Assembly: GCA_029964075.1 (NCBI GenBank)
Contig: CM057136.1
Location: forward strand, 6,386,001-6,450,000
DNA: 64,000 nucleotides
Reading direction: 5' to 3'
Source: Patiria pectinifera
Lineage: Eukaryota; Echinodermata; Asteroidea; Valvatida; Asterinidae
The notes under the pieces were generated by a model. It saw only the letters and a list, made by a program, of their open reading frames with translations, ran no database searches and had not been told where the DNA came from. Position numbers and translations under genes: made by a program. Positions 47,445 through 58,320 of the stretch are shown in pieces (position 1 is the first letter of the stretch; each line of letters starts with the position of its first letter).

Positions 47445-50400
47445 ATGTGAATTTTACATATAAAAGATACCAGTTTAAGCAGTAAGTGATACCCCAATTT
47501 TAAATGGGATACCCCAATAAAAAATCTTTATGTTTAATAACTTTAAACATCATTTTAGCAGTATTATTTGAAATCACTACGCTACAATTTTTGTCAACAA
47601 AATCAATCTCTGGATAAACAACGGACAATTATGGATAGGATTTTGGTTCAGTGTCATGGTTTTTTGCATAAATTGCACAGCTTGTTATCGTTCATTCCCA
47701 AAAGGCAATGCAAATATTAAAACCGGTCTATTTGCCAGTGCCGCAAACATGGAACACACGTAGCTCTGGGAGCCGGTGAAACATGAGGATTATTGTTGGC
47801 TTTACCAGCCAACAATAAATATTTACGTCAAGCGGTTTTAGAGAATTATGTAAATAAATTCAGCTGTCAGGAAGTCAAATCTATCGGAATAGAATAAGTC
47901 ACATGAAGGGACAGGACAGTATTACTGTATTTTTCAATATCTGGAAAATTGCTTCTTAAGCCTCGGATATAATGTCTTGGTTCAAGTGGCTTACATTCTT
48001 TTCCCATGAATGATTTAAGTGCAAGCGCTCATCAGAATGCTGAATTTTAATCAGATGCTCTTGGTAAACCGTCATCGCTATAATATGCCAACTTCTTCAT
48101 ATTGCACATAACCTACAGAAATGCCAATATTTTGCAAATTGTATCTTTTCGGATTTAACTTCAGATATGAAAGTTTTCTTGCAGAGGTATAAGTTGGACA
48201 CAACCGTAACGGTGGTAATACGCTGCTCAACATTTGTTCTGGTTATAAAAAAACTGTTATTTTCATGTTTTGGTCCCGTGTCATTAATCACACCTCATCT
48301 CACTTAAGCTTTCATTGACGGCCTTTTCATTTTACTTGTTCCCCAATGCAATAATGTGCCTCAAATAGCCTGCAAAAGGAATTGCACAGGAAAGGCCCAT
48401 ACGAATGTCAGCAGTTTTCATTCGTACAGTCAATGTATCATCAATAATCTTTTCGGTATAGTTTCGTAGGATTATCAGGATTTCTGAAAGGAACCGTTCG
48501 TCATTCACCGAGAAATCAATTACAGTTGACTTGAACTCTGATTACTGAACTTACTTGTTCTATTTTCGGCGCAGATTACTTGTAGCATTGCTTGTAGCAG
48601 ATTACTTGTAGCATTAATGTTCCCGAAGTCCCAACGTGCGAACAGATGAGATAAGAAAATCGAGGCGACATCACTCATCCCCTGTCCAATTTGTCCAACA
48701 TTTTCAGAAGCGTGTTGATTCGAACGCACACCACATACTCCGCGCGGTTTTAGTGGCATTACTTTCCGAGGCGATCAGAAACACTTAATAGTTTAAACCG
48801 TGCCAAGTATCCAACATAAAAAACTGTTTCGTAGACATCAATGACAGAAATCTTATAGCCTACATGGATTCTCGTAAAGTGTAAGCGGGAAAAAGAAGAA
48901 GCTTGCACCAAGTCCGAGCAATGCGGTTGCATTCATCAAGTTGTTGGGTTTGTCACAGCGAACAATTCCTACGACTGTCCCTATAGTTCTTCAATCACAG
49001 ATTCAAACCCTTGTAAGGGATCGGAGCCCGGCTGTAGGACGCACGGCGCTTCGAAGTCCTTCATAAGGGATAACTCTTTGTTTTCTTTCAATTTTCAGGA
49101 AACTGTGCGAAAACCTCGCGCCCATTCAAACATAATCCACGGGGTACTTTACGGGGGCTTATGGTCTTAGAAAGGAAATCGTCCTGCGTTTTCAAAGCCG
49201 ACACCCTCAACGGTCCAAGAAAACACTAAGAACCATCCTTTTAATTTGCAAGGACATATTACTTGTCGAGGGATTAGGGTGTTGAGACAGTCTGAGAATG
49301 AAACCCTATCGGTACGGTAAACGATTCCCTTTGGGTAAACTTTGCAGACTTTAAAGGGATCGTTTTGCAGATTTCTTACCTTCGGTGTCTTTTCCTATTT
49401 GTCCCGCGTGGATTTCATAGTTGTTATAAGGATTAGAACATCTTGACAAATTGAAACTGTTGGACACGTGGTGGAATAATACACCTACTGTTGTTAGGGG
49501 AGATACAGACAAATTGCCCGAGGGACGCTTGACATTTAAACACCTGGCTTATTATAAAACATAGCCGGAATCGAGGTTAATCAAACTGAAAAATAAATAC
49601 ATACCTCTTAAATGTTCTCCATTACCAGTAATGTAAATCCGTGTCGGCGAGTGGGGGATGACCAAAATCCTGAATTTGCTCGATCGTTGAAATTCGAACA
49701 TTGAAAATAACCCAGCAGCCATCCGAAAAGTAACTGGCGTAATTATTGTTGAAAAACAAACTTGGTTGAAAGATAGTAAGGCAACTAAACTCCCTGTGAA
49801 ATTATTCTTTCTGGAAACCTGTCATTTTGAAGTAATCAACGAAAGAAGGCCTTTCCAACGGTGCGTCTTAAGACGCACCGTAGGAAAATTTAAATTAGTA
49901 GTTCGTTTTGTTATTCGGCGAAGCGCGCGCAAGCATTGGCACGACGCACACGCGCGCGCGGTTGCTATAATTCGTCGGATCAGTGCGCGACGTCGCGTAT
50001 AGCTGCAATTCAAAACAATTCAAAACATGATTCAGTAACTTTTGATTTGAAATTGAGATCCTAGAATGCTGATTTTCTCGGAATATACAGCTGAAGCTTA
50101 GCTGAAACTTTATCAGGTTAGTTGTTCAGTATCCTTCATTTGCTTAAAACAAACAAAATGCACAAATTACAAATGATGGACTATATATTTTATGCAAAAC
50201 CTACAAAAACCTTTTGCCCCCTGGTCAAGTGTTGGTGTGATGTGTGTCGGAAGGACCCCCCCCCCCCAATTTACGACTTTGTCAAGAATAAACTTTTTGG
50301 AAAGACATTATAGGCATCTTGATTCAAGATGCCTTATAGATGGAAAATAATTCAACACATTTGACATTTTTGCAGTTCTACTCCTTGGCGCACCCGGGGG

Positions 50401-52915
50401 GGGGGGGGCGCTCGGAGGGTCTGAGCCCTCCCTCTCAAGAGGTCGTCTATTTTTGTTAGTCCCACGATTGGACCGTGTTGATATGTATGTGGCCTATTTT
50501 CCAGTAGTAAAATAGGACTGTAAATGGCGCCACCAACGTCAAAATAATCCATCCTCCCACCTCTCAACAAAACAAAAACATTCTTGGGTCAAATTTTGGG
50601 ATTTTTTTTTGCAAAAAATCAAACTTCTCAAAAACATCTAAAAACTTCCTCAGGAGTGTCTACTTCTCATTAACAGAAATGGTAAATTGATGAACGCTTC
50701 AAAACAAAACCAGAGGAGACAATTCCGTTTTCAAGTTGATAAGAGTGCACTTCCATCTCTGAACCATGCCTTAACCGCATAGTTACCAGGATTTCTGACA
50801 GATTATCTTTGATGCTTGACGATATTCATCTCCCTAAAATGTGAAGAATCTTGAGGCAGCGTCCGGGATCACTTGCGATCAGAATTATCCTCGGGTGCTA
50901 TCGCTTTGATGCTCCCGTACCTTGAGGATAAACGTACCGTTGGGGAAATCAACAGTTTCGAGTGCGAAACGATATATTCTGCTTCCCCTGAAAGATAAGA
51001 AGGCGCCCAAAATGGAATAAATCAGGAACTTTTTTAGTTCAGAAACATCGTTGTTGAGACGTGTTCAAATATGACCCTTCCGGAGGCGATAGAAGTGAAA
51101 GTAATGGTTGGTATACTATCTGCAGACACTTGACGTATGCAAGACGTTTTGCTCGTTGAATTGCAAGGATTTCATGATATTAAACGACGTTTTGGTTTAG
51201 CTTATTTTAGGAAAGATTTTGATATCCTGAGTACTGTGAGTGGGAACAGCCTGGAATAATCTTACACGGCCACTCGACCAGAAAGCTGGTTCGGCGCAGT
51301 ATTAGTTTGGCGCAAATTACACTCGACAATCAGCAGCCTTAGGAGAAAAAGATGAATCGAGCAAACGAGCCAATGAGGAAAAAGGAAACAATTAAGGTGA
51401 AATAAAATGAAAAAAAAGGGAAAAAAGACACTGGAAGTCTATATTTATTTTATCTGTACTTTAATTTTTAATGTATCTTTTAAGACTGGACACCCTCGGA
51501 AATGCCTCCCCCACAAAAAATACCCAAACAAACGAACAAACAAACAAACAAACATGAAGTCCACCCCCTCCCCCGCTTTTCGATTCTTCCACGGCCGATG
51601 ATTTTGGTTGCCTCCTATTTTGCCCCTTCTACCTGTGAACTAGTGGAACTCGGTGCACTTGTAAAAAGATGAAAATTTATGAACTAATTTTGTGGCGATC
51701 ATGTGGTGAAAAACGAAACTTCAATAGGAGACTAAAATGTCTTTTAGAATATAAATGCTCCTTTTTAATCAACTTGACCGACATATTAGCATTTACAAAA
51801 CAATATAATATTACAAAATTGAAGCCAGCCCGACTAAATCTAGAACCCATCGGCTGTAGGTTGGTAAATCTTCGCGTCGTTATACAATTTCGGTTCTCAC
51901 GCAATTGCGATGTGAAAACAAAAAGCGTGAACGAACAAGGAGACCTCTGAGCGAAAATGCCGGATGTGAAAGGTTGTAAGGAACATTCGTTTTACCCAGG
52001 ATTTATCATAATTTTTTTTCTTAAGGAATACTAAGATAATGTTTCAACATCAATGTTTCTTGGGGTGATTACGGCTAGAAATAGGTCTGTCATTAAGTAA
52101 AGCAAGAACATTTGGCTATCTTGTGTAAAATGCCCATAGGCGGCCCGCGCGAGGGTTCCGGAAGCTCGCCCCGTGACCTTTTACTTTCAAATTCAAGTGT
52201 TATTAACTATATGGAAGTTTATGCTGTTTATACAGCTTTGAACCACTTTTGGTCAAGTTAGTGGCTTTTTTCCGAACAAAAAATCACTTCTTTAAATAAA
52301 CATTCCAAATCCTTATTAAACAGATCAAAATCTTTCTACACGCACAAACCCCTAAATCTCTGATACATGCATCTGCGCATGAATGTATAGGTTAACTGTC
52401 TCAGGTATCATGTCGGCAAGTTGGTAACGTCTTTAAACAATTTGAAACTTGGAAATAAACATGATAGGTCTCCATCCCTATTACTGTTAGAAGGTGCAAC
52501 ATGAACTGTCTACGGGAGATTTGTTTTCATGATAAGGAGCTTTTTTAGTCTGCAGGAAGCTTTGGAGATCTGGTTGCAATCTCCGTGATGCATGATAACC
52601 GCTTCAACGAGACCACTATGAAACAAAGAGGTAAATCCAAGCTGGCATTCTGAATGGGGTCAAATATCTAATGGAAAAAACGTGGGAAACACTGGCAGAA
52701 TCAATGAAAAAATGTAGACAGGATCTTACTTAACAGGTGACTTTGTAAAATATCCTGAGCTTTGGGAACCCGCCCGTCTCGCATTTTCAACATTTTTCCC
52801 CTTCGACAAAAACTACACAGTATTTTATATTGTGTTCATATTATATTTCAATATTATTATGCCATTATGTTGGCTTTTGGATCCTGTGAGGTCTTAACGC
52901 TGCATTTCACGAATG
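47445..52915. other. No gene recognised; several small palindromes
   Basis: Small structures include a hairpin TTATTGTTGGCT/AGCCAACAATAA near 47793-47821, a 24-bp perfect palindrome at 49858-49881 followed by a CG-rich stretch to about 49999, and a hairpin AGGCATCTTGA/TCAAGATGCCT at 50311-50333. A poly-G run lies near 50397-50408. No host exon was recognised. Confidence 0.4.
49858..49881. repeat. Perfect 24-bp palindrome
   Basis: ACGGTGCGTCTT followed directly by its complement AAGACGCACCGT. The next 120 bases are rich in CGCG. Confidence 0.85.
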
Positions 52916-53095
52916 AAACACAAAAAGCAAAAAATAAAATTAAAAAACACGAAGCAAAACAAAGAAAAAAAACCACAAGGCAAAAAAAAAAACACGAAGC
53001 AAAACAAAACAAAAACACAAAGCAAAACAAAACAAAAACACAAAGCAAAACTAGACAAAACACAAGAACAAAGCAAAGTAAAAAAAAAAACACTT
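52916..53095. repeat. A-rich, T-poor tandem repeat
   Basis: About 23-bp units of the form ACAAAGCAAAACAAAACAAA. Bases 52942-53051 contain no T at all, a strong strand asymmetry. Long frames on both strands here are low-complexity artefacts. Confidence 0.8.
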
Positions 53096-53279
53096 GGATG
53101 GAATTCCAAACAATATAGTCGACGCGTGGATTTTGAATCTATACAATTTCTAAATCTGAAATTGTGCAATCATCGTACAGTGTTCGTATTTTTTGGTTCT
53201 TTTTGCCGTTAGCTATCGTCGTGTAAGTCTTTTGTCTTGTCTGTCTCGTCCGTGTGTTGTTATCATGTTGTTTTTCTGT

Positions 53280-53545
53280 TGTTATTGTTGACTTTAAGGG
53301 CTGTTTCCTAAAAGCCTCGGCTTACTTAAACAGCACCATACTCCTTAAGTTTCTTTGTACATAAATCGAAATAAGTTTAACATTTCTTCATAGCGTATCT
53401 TAATGGTATTAATTTTTTTTTTGAGACATATTTATTGATTTTGTTATCTTGTTATTTACCAGATTTCTTTTTTTATTGATGGATGTATTCTCTAAAGGAG
53501 TATGGAATAAATGTTTTCTTGAATTGAATTGAATTGAATTGAATA
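53280..53545 (+). mobile_element. 3' tail of a LINE ending in (GAATT)n
   Basis: An AT-rich UTR-like stretch ending GGAATAAATGTTTTCTTG followed by four or more GAATT units (about 53520-53543). This is the usual form of a LINE 3' terminus. No coding remnant was recognised upstream. Confidence 0.45.
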
Positions 53546-53577
53546 GTGTTGACTTGAATTTTGCACAAGCGAGTGTT

Positions 53578-53660
53578 AGGCCAAAAAAAAATAGTCGGTC
53601 TCTGGTCAGACCGAAGTTCCGGAATTGATGCAGCGACGCGTTGGCCGCAGTGAGGCCGCA
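53578..53660. mobile_element. Single-ended Harbinger-like MITE fragment
   Basis: It begins GGCCAAAAAAAAATAG then TCGGTCTCTGGTCAGACC, matching the ends of 43875-44245, and is preceded by TTA. It lies just downstream of the (GAATT)n LINE tail. The other end was not found. Confidence 0.6.
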
Positions 53661-55220
53661 GGCGCTGAATTCCAACCAAGCTCGTTACTATTTGCAAATG
53701 ATTAAAGTCATCGGACGCGTGCAATGCCTGAGGCATGACGGCAACGACCATCAACAAGACGAACTGGAGAAAGACAAATCCAAAGATATAGGCCTACGCG
53801 CAGGTTGCTAATTAAAGCAAAGTCGGCGACTTGTTAGATTCGCGCGTTTCTTCGCAGCATGATTTGTAGGATGATAACGTGGAATACATATAGGGTATAA
53901 GTCAAATTAACTCCGACTCTTGCATACAAAATCATTTACTCGAAAGCCACGTGCCGCATTTGATTCCCAAATACGGTTCTTTTTAACTTTTCCATTTCAT
54001 CGACTGGCTATATTTTGAAAGCAATTTTACATTTCATCGAAAGGCAGCAAATTTTGCAGCTGACCTTTTACGAATGTATTTTTCAATTTAAGGATAATCA
54101 CAGATGCTTTTTCGAAGTAAGTATTATAAGTTGAGAAATCACTGACCTTAATTTTAAAAGTTTCCGCAGCGGTTTTACATGTACTTAGCTTTGTACTTTG
54201 ACTATCAACAAGCTTGCCCTGACGCCATTTATGTTGAATCATTTAAAGGTTGGCGCCCTTTGAAAATACTTATACCAGTGTCCATTAGTAGCAAGAGCAA
54301 AAACAATACTCCTTTTCTTCATTGTGCACGGGGAGGGGTAATTCAAGAAAAAAAGTCAGCTAAATATTTTTTTAAAGAAAACTGCAGAGAAAAAAACACA
54401 TTTTAAAACGGATGTATATCCGATATAGGCTACGTTATCAAATCCATCAACTTAGCCTTTCGTGGCGTATCTGACGTACTTAAACACGAACAAACGTTCC
54501 ACAAATCCATCCCCTGGCGAATGGAGTATATAGACATCAATGATATTATTTGATTGATGTACTCTATACGACCGAAAAAAAAGTGAAGTTATGGTTTTTG
54601 TTGGTGAAAATAGTCAGTGGCGTCCGGGATCTTAATCCCTCTCTTGGGCCGCAAAAATAGAAACATCTGGCTGAAAAACCACAACAAATGCCTGCTAAAC
54701 CCCCTCTTGTCGGCTACCCCTTGATTCAAATCTTGATCAACCCCTAATAGTCCCAGTGTGGTCATTGTTAAACTCTTATCAACATTTAGATTTACGCGAA
54801 GCACGTCAGAGAAATAATCCCAAAGCGGAAAATGTATTAAAAAAGAGAAAAATGGTGTCATCAGGAACAAATTCAACAGATAATAATTATGTGTTGTTCT
54901 TTTTATCTACACGAATGTCAGTTTGACCAAAACAATGTACATTGGGCGGTCATGGAATGAGAGGAGTTTAAACTTGTTAGCGGGTACTCGATCCCTCCGT
55001 TACCACTCTGACTGCAGAGTTCAGAATTAAGCGGCTGATTAGACGTCTACATTAGCACAAGCCTTAACTAATACATACGGTTTGGACAAATAAGTTTGAT
55101 TGACAGTGTACACTCACAAATACTTGCTCTAAATCTTGAAAAGGTACGGTTGATGATTTGAATATGGGATACTTGGTAGTTTATTTTGTTAGATGTCTAC
55201 ATTAGCACATGGAGCCTCTA
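53661..55220. other. No gene recognised
   Basis: A weak hairpin (GAGTATATAGACATCAAT...TGATTGATGTACTC) lies near 54523-54565. Nothing else. Confidence 0.4.
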
Positions 55221-55562
55221 TACAGGACGGTGCAAAAGGAAACCCACTTTTGTGTTATTACGCCAATTTGATTACAAGTCACCAAAATCACTGTTGTCCA
55301 CGCGTAAGTCTAGTGTTGTGCTTTTTTGTCTTCCAATCAAGCGGAGCTCAGTCAAGCGGATGGAATAAAGCCGTCCGTGGACAAACAGGTTTGGCACATG
55401 ACATGTTTAAACTACCATATCTCAGAGACAAAATATGCAACTGCAATCATTTTCCCGTCACGTATGTTTAAAGATCAATACATTGAATTTTTGAAACATG
55501 TTAAACAAGTAGGTGACAATTGCTGTCACAGGTTGGTTTCCTTCTTTTTGCACCACCCTGTA
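55221..55562. mobile_element. Mariner-like MITE, complete copy
   Basis: The ends TACAGGACGGTGCAAAAGGA and TTTTTGCACCACCCTGTA are inverted, with TA at both edges. The interior (GTTGTCCACGCGTAAGTC, AGTCAAGCGGATGG, CCGTCCGTGGACAAACAGG) recurs at 56995-57360. 342 bp, non-coding. Confidence 0.8.
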
Positions 55563-56994
55563 CGAACAAACGTTGGACAAATACAATTTGAATAAATAAG
55601 ATTATTTGGAAACTGTCAACTTACTGACAAATCTTGATGCTCAAGTTCTGATCTTCAGGGCCAAAATGAGGTGTCTTATACGCTGTAGTTCCTGTTTCTG
55701 TTGTCAGAGTTCAAATATGACAAAGGTCTGTTCACTGCATTCCATAAACGTTAAGCCCATTTCAAATTGTTACCAAGCACGTAAAGACAAACACATCTTG
55801 ATAATGAGCACTAGAAAGATTTTCAGAATTGACTTCGGATACATTAAGGTCTACTTACCCGATTTACGTTCTTCGGCAAACAATCATCATTTTAGGGATG
55901 GATTGAAGAATTATTGCAATAAAGTGCCATGAAGCAGCACAGCCTGTGGTTTGTGTAAGTGGCGAGAGGGGCGTGTTTATCAGTCCGTGAAGGACGAGTG
56001 ATCGGGAGGCATACGGCAACTGAGCATCCAACGTGTGCAGATGGAGTAGGCTAGCAGGTGCTTCGGACGTTTGGTGTCAAACGAAGCCATCATTATAGTC
56101 ATCATATGGGGAACGCGCCATTCCCTCGATACGATGGACAGGCGGGAAATCAGACACATAAGTATAGTGATGGAAATTGAATGCTGTTGATTCGGTCTAG
56201 CTGACCTGTACCCAAGGCAGATGATTTCTGCGAATTATTATTTATCGGGCAAAAAAATGGCCCTTGGATATCGCGAGACTTGACCAGGAAACGGAGCTTC
56301 TGGTTACAAAAAATTCAAGGCTTTCACCTCAACTAAAGGAACATTTTGAAATTCCCATCAAAGCTTAAATTATCTACAATGTATTTTTCTTAGGACTCCT
56401 TCCCTTTGTTTATCTTATTTGCTTTTCTTTTCAACGCGTCTTCCTAGCCCCTTAATAGTTTAACCTTGGATATCTCTAGAGTCTCAATGACACATGCGAC
56501 GTGAAAATAATGTGACAATTTGTCACTTTACATAACTTATGGCAAGGCCCCGAGCATTTTAGTAGCATTAAGAGTATTCTTCATTTCATTGTTTATGGTT
56601 TGTATTAGAGCTGTAACGGTAACTTACACACATGCTAGCACACACACACGTTTGTTAATGGTGTAAATAAAGGATTTTCCTTTTCCCTTTTCCCTTGTTA
56701 ACTTTTTCGCAACGGCTCTTATTGGGTTTGTACACGTTTTCTAACCGAAGAGTCCTCGATTTCGTTCTTGTCCTAAATTCATCGATGATGTTGCACGTGT
56801 GTGTCCTCGATTTACACCATAAACACCATTCCTCTCCGTAAATAACTTATCCATCGCGCTTTCAATAGAAATCAACGCTTTGCGTCGAGAAAAATGAACA
56901 TACATTACAGTATAACATATACTGAGCTAAAATTTCTGAGCTGAAAAACCTCCAAATTATTATGAAATACATTACTGTAAATAATACAGGTTGG
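55563..56994. other. No gene recognised
   Basis: A 108-codon frame at 55606-55932 resembles nothing known. Tandem TTTTCCCTTTTCCC lies near 56678-56694. No element was recognised. Confidence 0.4.
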
Positions 56995-57360
56995 TGCAAA
57001 AAGAAGAAAACCCACTTTTGACAGGATTTTTTACCTACTTACTCAACTTATTTGAACTGTTTTGTTTTGTATAATGTAGTGAAGTATAGCTCTTAAACCA
57101 TACATTGTGAAAAAAATCGCAAGACTAATGTTATTATGTTAATTTGAATAGGAGTCACCAAAATCATGGTTGTCCACGTGTAAGTCTTGTGTAGTGTTTT
57201 TCGTCATCAAACCAAGCTCCGGAGCTCAGTCAAGCGGATGGAATAAAGCCGTCCGTGGACAAACAGGTTAGGCACATGACTTTTTTAAACTATCGTATCT
57301 CAGAGACAAATAATCATTTGCAATCATGTTTTAGTCACTTATGTTTAAAGATCAATACTT
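56995..57360. mobile_element. Mariner-like MITE, right end missing
   Basis: It begins TACAGGTTGGTGCAAAAAG and shares long interior blocks with 55221-55562 in the same orientation, diverging after GTTTAAAGATCAATAC. Confidence 0.75.
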
Positions 57361-57469
57361 TAATACCATTAAATCAAACTTTGTATCAATTTCCAATGAT
57401 GGTCGGCCAACCATCATTAAAAAATTACTTTTACAAATATTGCCCAAAATTTACAAAATCTAGTCAGTC

Positions 57470-57690
57470 TTGACAATTCCCCAACGTATAATTGTTTTTA
57501 TATTTTATCTAAAGTAGGGTCAGGGAACCAGAATACAAGAACAACATTTGTTCTGGGTTTTCTGCATCTTTAAACACACAACTTTAAACGGATCAGTGTG
57601 ACACTATTTGCTATAAAATACTAGCCCCCGACTCCATAATTTTCTAAAAATTCCAGGGAAAAAAGTAAATGTTGTATATTAAAACATCTA
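57470..57690. repeat. Old dispersed repeat (pair with 25612-25860)
   Basis: It shares ACAATTCCCCAA, GGGTCAGGGAACCAGA and AAATGTTGTA blocks with 25612-25860 in the same orientation, at similar spacing. Confidence 0.55.
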
Positions 57691-57730
57691 TTTAGTAAAA
57701 AGGGTTCAACCCAATAAGTCATTTGCGAGT

Positions 57731-58020
57731 GGGGTCCGCTCATAAGTCCGACGCCCCATAGGTCCGACGCCTCATAAGTCCGAAAAAACGCATCCCCTAA
57801 CCAAATAAAGGCCCATAAGTCCGATGCCTCATAGCTCCGACGCCTCGTAGGTCCGACAAATTAAACCCTCGTTTTTCCGACGTTGACTTACGAGGTGTCG
57901 GATTGATGAGGCGGAATAAATAAATGTTATGCCTCATACGTCCGACGCCTCATAAGTCCGAAATTTCGGACTTACGAAGCGTCGGACCTATGAGGCGTCG
58001 GACTTATGATACGGCCCGGC
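57731..58020. mobile_element. Foldback element of opposed 16-bp repeats (locus B)
   Basis: The left half repeats CATAAGTCCGACGCCT-like units and the right half carries the inverted form (GGCGTCGGACTTATGA). The outer ends GGGTCCGCTCATAAGTCCG and CGGACTTATGATACGGCCC pair. No target duplication is visible. It lies 17 bases from the MITE at 58038. Related to loci A and C. Confidence 0.8.
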
Positions 58021-58037
58021 CTTAAACATCTGGTACA

Positions 58038-58320
58038 CTGACTTGCTCACACAATACTTGGCACATTTTAACTTTGAATTCTCCAGACCGAAGACACTGT
58101 TGCTAATCACATGATTCGGGGCAAGCACTTGAATAGTTACGTAAGAGACGCTCAGCGCCAATACATTGTTCACAATGGGTGAGAATGGCACAAAGACACC
58201 AGACCATGCCGGAGCTGAGGGTTGCTAGCGTAAGGCTTGCCCCGAATCACGTGATATAAATACTGTCTCTTTGGTCGGGAGAATGCAAAATTAAAACATG
58301 CAAAGCATTGGATTAAGTCA
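58038..58320. mobile_element. MITE copy 2, opposite orientation to 20730-20996
   Basis: It starts CTGACTTGCTCAC and ends ATTGGATTAAGTCA. The interior matches the reverse complement of 20730-20996 (CACATGATTCGGGGCAAG, GTTACGTAAGAGACGCTCAG, CCCCGAATCACGTGATAT). Confidence 0.78.

Noticed and set aside
46976-47497. Overlapping open frames on both strands at the 47-kb array
   Set aside because: They are translations of the 16-bp tandem repeat, which lacks stops in several frames. A 16-bp period cycles through all three frames, and the proteins are just repeats.
47793-47821. Hairpin TTATTGTTGGCT/AGCCAACAATAA as a terminator
   Set aside because: Intrinsic terminators of this form are bacterial. 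In this animal sequence it is just a short inverted repeat.
52762-53212. Frames of 78-118 codons on both strands near 53 kb
   Set aside because: They come from the A-rich, T-poor tandem repeat.
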